Source: Lingula anatina
Taxonomy: Eukaryota; Brachiopoda; Lingulata; Lingulida; Lingulidae
DNA: 64,000 nucleotides
Reading direction: 5' to 3'
Assembly: GCF_001039355.2 (NCBI RefSeq)
Contig: NW_019776117.1
Span: forward strand, 1 to 64,000
Part shown: piece after piece, positions 61,390-64,000 of the stretch
Layout: the number at the start of each line of letters is the position of its first letter
Numbering within the stretch: the first letter of the stretch is position 1
Notes under the pieces: generated by a model
What the model saw: the letters and a program-made list of their open reading frames with translations, nothing else
What the model was told of the DNA's origin: nothing
Database searches by the model: none
Program-made: the position numbers and the translations under genes

Positions 61390-64000
61390 CTTTGCGCGAC
61401 GCATCTTTGATGTAAGGGAATCTGTCCAAACTGATGAATCACTTCAATGCCTTTGCCTCCAAAAGAACAAAACTGGTGAATAAAAAACGATCCCTTATGA
61501 AACGATAAATCAGGTCAGCTCTCATAAAATACTTTGCAATGCACTAGTTATTTTCGAACATTTTATATGCAATAAAGACTGACCCAGAGAAACCGACTAC
61601 AGCACATTGTCCTGCCCCTGAAAAAAGAAAATTTACATCCGCGCACGAATAAGGTAATTACAAACCCATTCCCTCTTTTTCCGAGCTAAACAATTATTTA
61701 CAATAATGATTGCCATTTAACAATATTACCGGTTTTAAAATCCACATCTGGTTCTTTGGTCCGCTCTCCCAAGCCTCCTTAACTTCTTCTATCTCGTCAG
61801 GTATCAGATAAGTAGGTGGGTGGAGATTTTAAAAATTGTTTACCGTGAACCATCTTCATTTTTCGCATCTTATGTGCTAGTCTATCCTTACAGCCGATAG
61901 ACCAGTTGTTCGGTAGATGATTATACTGCAAACAGTGACAATGATTTTATTTATTTTCAATCGGACTGTCTCTTAGGTTAAATGTTTTTGAAGCCTTTAA
62001 TCATATTTGGCGTAACTATATCGACTTTATCGCGATTTTCGTAAAATGCAAGGGGGAATGCATTTAAAATAAACCTATGATACAACGCATGAACACCATT
62101 AACGTTATATATTTAACCTTGATGGTTGATATAGCATAAAACAGAATGATAATTTAATTATATATAATGTTCTACATGTTCAATAAGATGCTCTTGAATG
62201 TTCTTCAATTAAACTACTACCTTTTACCTTTGTACTTGGTTTTATGGTTTTATACATATGTGTGTGGCCAGGTTGGAAGCACCCGGTGTATAGCACCCCA
62301 CCCATGAACGGCTGTCTGAAAATGCATTGACGAGTAATATTCCAGATCCCCAGAATAAATTATTTCATTCACTCAACTTGACATTAACACTAATACTGGT
62401 TTATCCAGTGTTAAGACACTTAATGCCCGTTAACAGAAAGTCTGCCCTCCGTTAGATTTGTACAGGTTAGGGTGAGCGTGAGGAAGGTCTCACTTCAATA
62501 TTGTATTTGACTTAAATATTGGTTTAATAGCTGGCTTCGGGTTATAATAATTAATTTCACAATTTTGGTTATAATAAACGTACAATTTCCTACTGCGGGA
62601 CGGAAGATTTTTTTTACATATACATACCATCAGTGAGGGTGTATACAGACGCAAACGCTATGGAAGATACGAGAGGAGAGCCGGGTTTGTACCAAAATAG
62701 ACGACTCTTGATATTGTCTGGAAGAGCCTCTCCTACAATATTTTTATGCAAAAATGTGAGAATATTTATAAAGGCAACGGCATCACAATACCAAAAAATC
62801 TTTCATGATAAGTGCATGTAGATTTTATCCACAGTCGACGTTGTGTCACAGGCGCTAACACAAGATAATATAACATTTATGGTATTCCAACATTTTAATG
62901 GCTAACTTAAAGGATGAATATGTGTATCTGACAAAGCTTTCACATAAGACAAATAACATTGATGAACCGCAACTGTCTGTAAATATGGTCGGTAGACGAA
63001 ATGTGTTGTGTTACCTTTGTCTAAATATATAATGTTAAGGCAGCTTTGTTTCGTGTATGTGTGTGTATGTGTGTGTTGTGTGTNAGTTGTTCGGTAGATG
63101 ATTATACTGCAAACAGTAACAATGATTTTATTTATTTTCAATCGGACTGTCTCTTAGGTTAAATGTTTTTGAAGCCTTTAATCATATTTGGCGTAACTAT
63201 ATCGACTTTATCGCGATTTTCGTAAAATGCAAGGGGGAATGCATTTAAAATAAACCTATGATACAACGCATGAACACCATTAACGTTACATATTTAACCT
63301 TGATGGTTGATATAGCATAAAACAGAATGATAATTTAATTATATATAATGTTCTACATGTTCAATAAGATGCTCTTGAATGTTCTTCAATACATATGTGT
63401 GTGGCTAGGTTGGAAGCACCCGGTGTAGCACCCCACCCATGAACGGCTGTCTGAAAATGCATTGACGAGTAATATTCCAGATCCGCAGAATAAATTATTT
63501 CATTCAATCAACTTGACATTGACACTAATACTGGTTTATCCAGTGTTAAGACACTTAATGCCCGTTACCAGAAAGTCTGCCCTCCGTTAGATTTGTACAG
63601 GTTAGGGTGAGCGTGAGGAAGGTCTCACTTCAATATTGTATTTGACTTAAATATTGGTTTAATAGCTGGCTTCGGGTTATAATCATTAATTTCACAATTT
63701 TGGTTATAATAAACGTACAATTTCCTACTGCGGGACGGAAGTTTTTTTACATATACATACCATCAGTGAGGGTGTATCCAGACGCAAACGCTATGGAAGA
63801 TACGAGAGGAGAGCCGGGTTTGTACCAAAATAGACGACTCTTGATATTGTCTGGAAGAGCCTCTCCTACAATATTTTTATGCAAAAATGTGAGAATATTT
63901 ATAAAGGCAACGGCATCACAATACCAAAAAATCTTTCATGATAAGTGCATGTAGATTTTATCCACAGTCGACGTTGTGTCACAGGCGCTAACACAAGATA
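61390..64000 (-). pseudogene. Partial TTLL4-like pseudogene, running off the window
   Basis: Copies of TTLL4-like exons 7, 6, 5 and 4 are at 61390-61472, 61730-61925, 62228-62315 and 62628-62732. A second set of exon 6 (5' end only, 63085-63106), 5 (from 63450) and 4 (63761-63865) follows. Exons 7 and 4 are intact. Exon 6 is 4 bases longer than its counterpart (around 61828), shifting the frame to an early stop. Exon 5 has 2 extra bases (a TA near 62288), also shifting to a stop. The second exon 5 lacks the TA insertion but has lost its 3' end and donor to a 44-base deletion at 63390/63391. No exons 8-17 are seen on the left. It cannot make an enzyme as it stands. Confidence 0.85.
63084..64000. 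repeat. Near-identical repeat of 61905-62790 after an N
   Basis: From the base after the N at 63084 the sequence repeats 61905 onward with only scattered differences and one 44-base deletion, and it is still matching at the window end. The break falls inside exon 6 of the pseudogene. Confidence 0.9.

Noticed and set aside
1-64000. CRISPR array, bacterial operon or integrated prophage
   Set aside because: No regular spaced repeats of that kind; gene structure is entirely intron-exon with eukaryotic transposons.

Overview
This is eukaryotic, animal DNA. Genes are split into short exons with GT-AG introns, the base composition is AT-rich, and short palindromic transposons and microsatellites are common. 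The gene content (sorbitol dehydrogenase, oligoribonuclease REXO2, a TTLL4-type tubulin glutamylase, a Kazal protein, a Diedel-like peptide and a sushi-domain receptor) and the many acatgta-type motifs suggest a marine invertebrate such as a mollusc or brachiopod, or an invertebrate deuterostome. I cannot resolve the phylum. Coding regions were assembled by hand from splice sites and reading phase. All identities come from recognised motifs, not from a search.

Layout. 2.1-6.2 kb (+): 3' part of a single-pass receptor with a Cys-rich exon, a sushi domain, a stalk, a membrane helix and an acidic tail. 7.7-10.4 kb: a cluster of mobile elements (a foldback element, a tRNA-derived SINE, a truncated long-TIR element and the 3' half of an RTE-like retrotransposon). 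11.2-26.1 kb: two complete sorbitol dehydrogenase genes in tandem on the minus strand (SORD-A and SORD-B), products of a duplication of about 6-8 kb, plus a decayed exon of a further copy. 27.6-30.5 kb (-): complete REXO2. 32.4-35.9 kb (+): a third intact SORD (SORD-C). 36.65-46.64 kb (-): a TTLL4-like gene, convergent with SORD-C. 49.1-57.3 kb: a large imperfect palindrome whose spacer holds a two-exon gene for a small secreted Diedel-like peptide. 59.4-60.5 kb (-): 3' exons of a Kazal-repeat protein. 61.4-64 kb (-): a partial, frameshifted TTLL4-like pseudogene, with part of it present twice across a single N.

The genes do not form one pathway. The theme is local duplication: SORD (three genes and a relic), TTLL4 (a gene, a fragment and a pseudogene), Kazal exons, and the promoter of the Diedel-like gene. 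The paralogues act as each other's empty sites, so several transposon insertions can be read directly: a solo LTR, a foldback element and a short TTAA element are present in the SORD-A unit and absent from SORD-B. Each of the three SORD genes has a copy of the same TTAA-flanked MITE in its 5' flank.

Six isolated N bases (3170, 6586, 9355, 27510, 40119, 63084) may be collapsed gaps. Two of them coincide with abrupt changes in the sequence and should be treated as possible misjoins.
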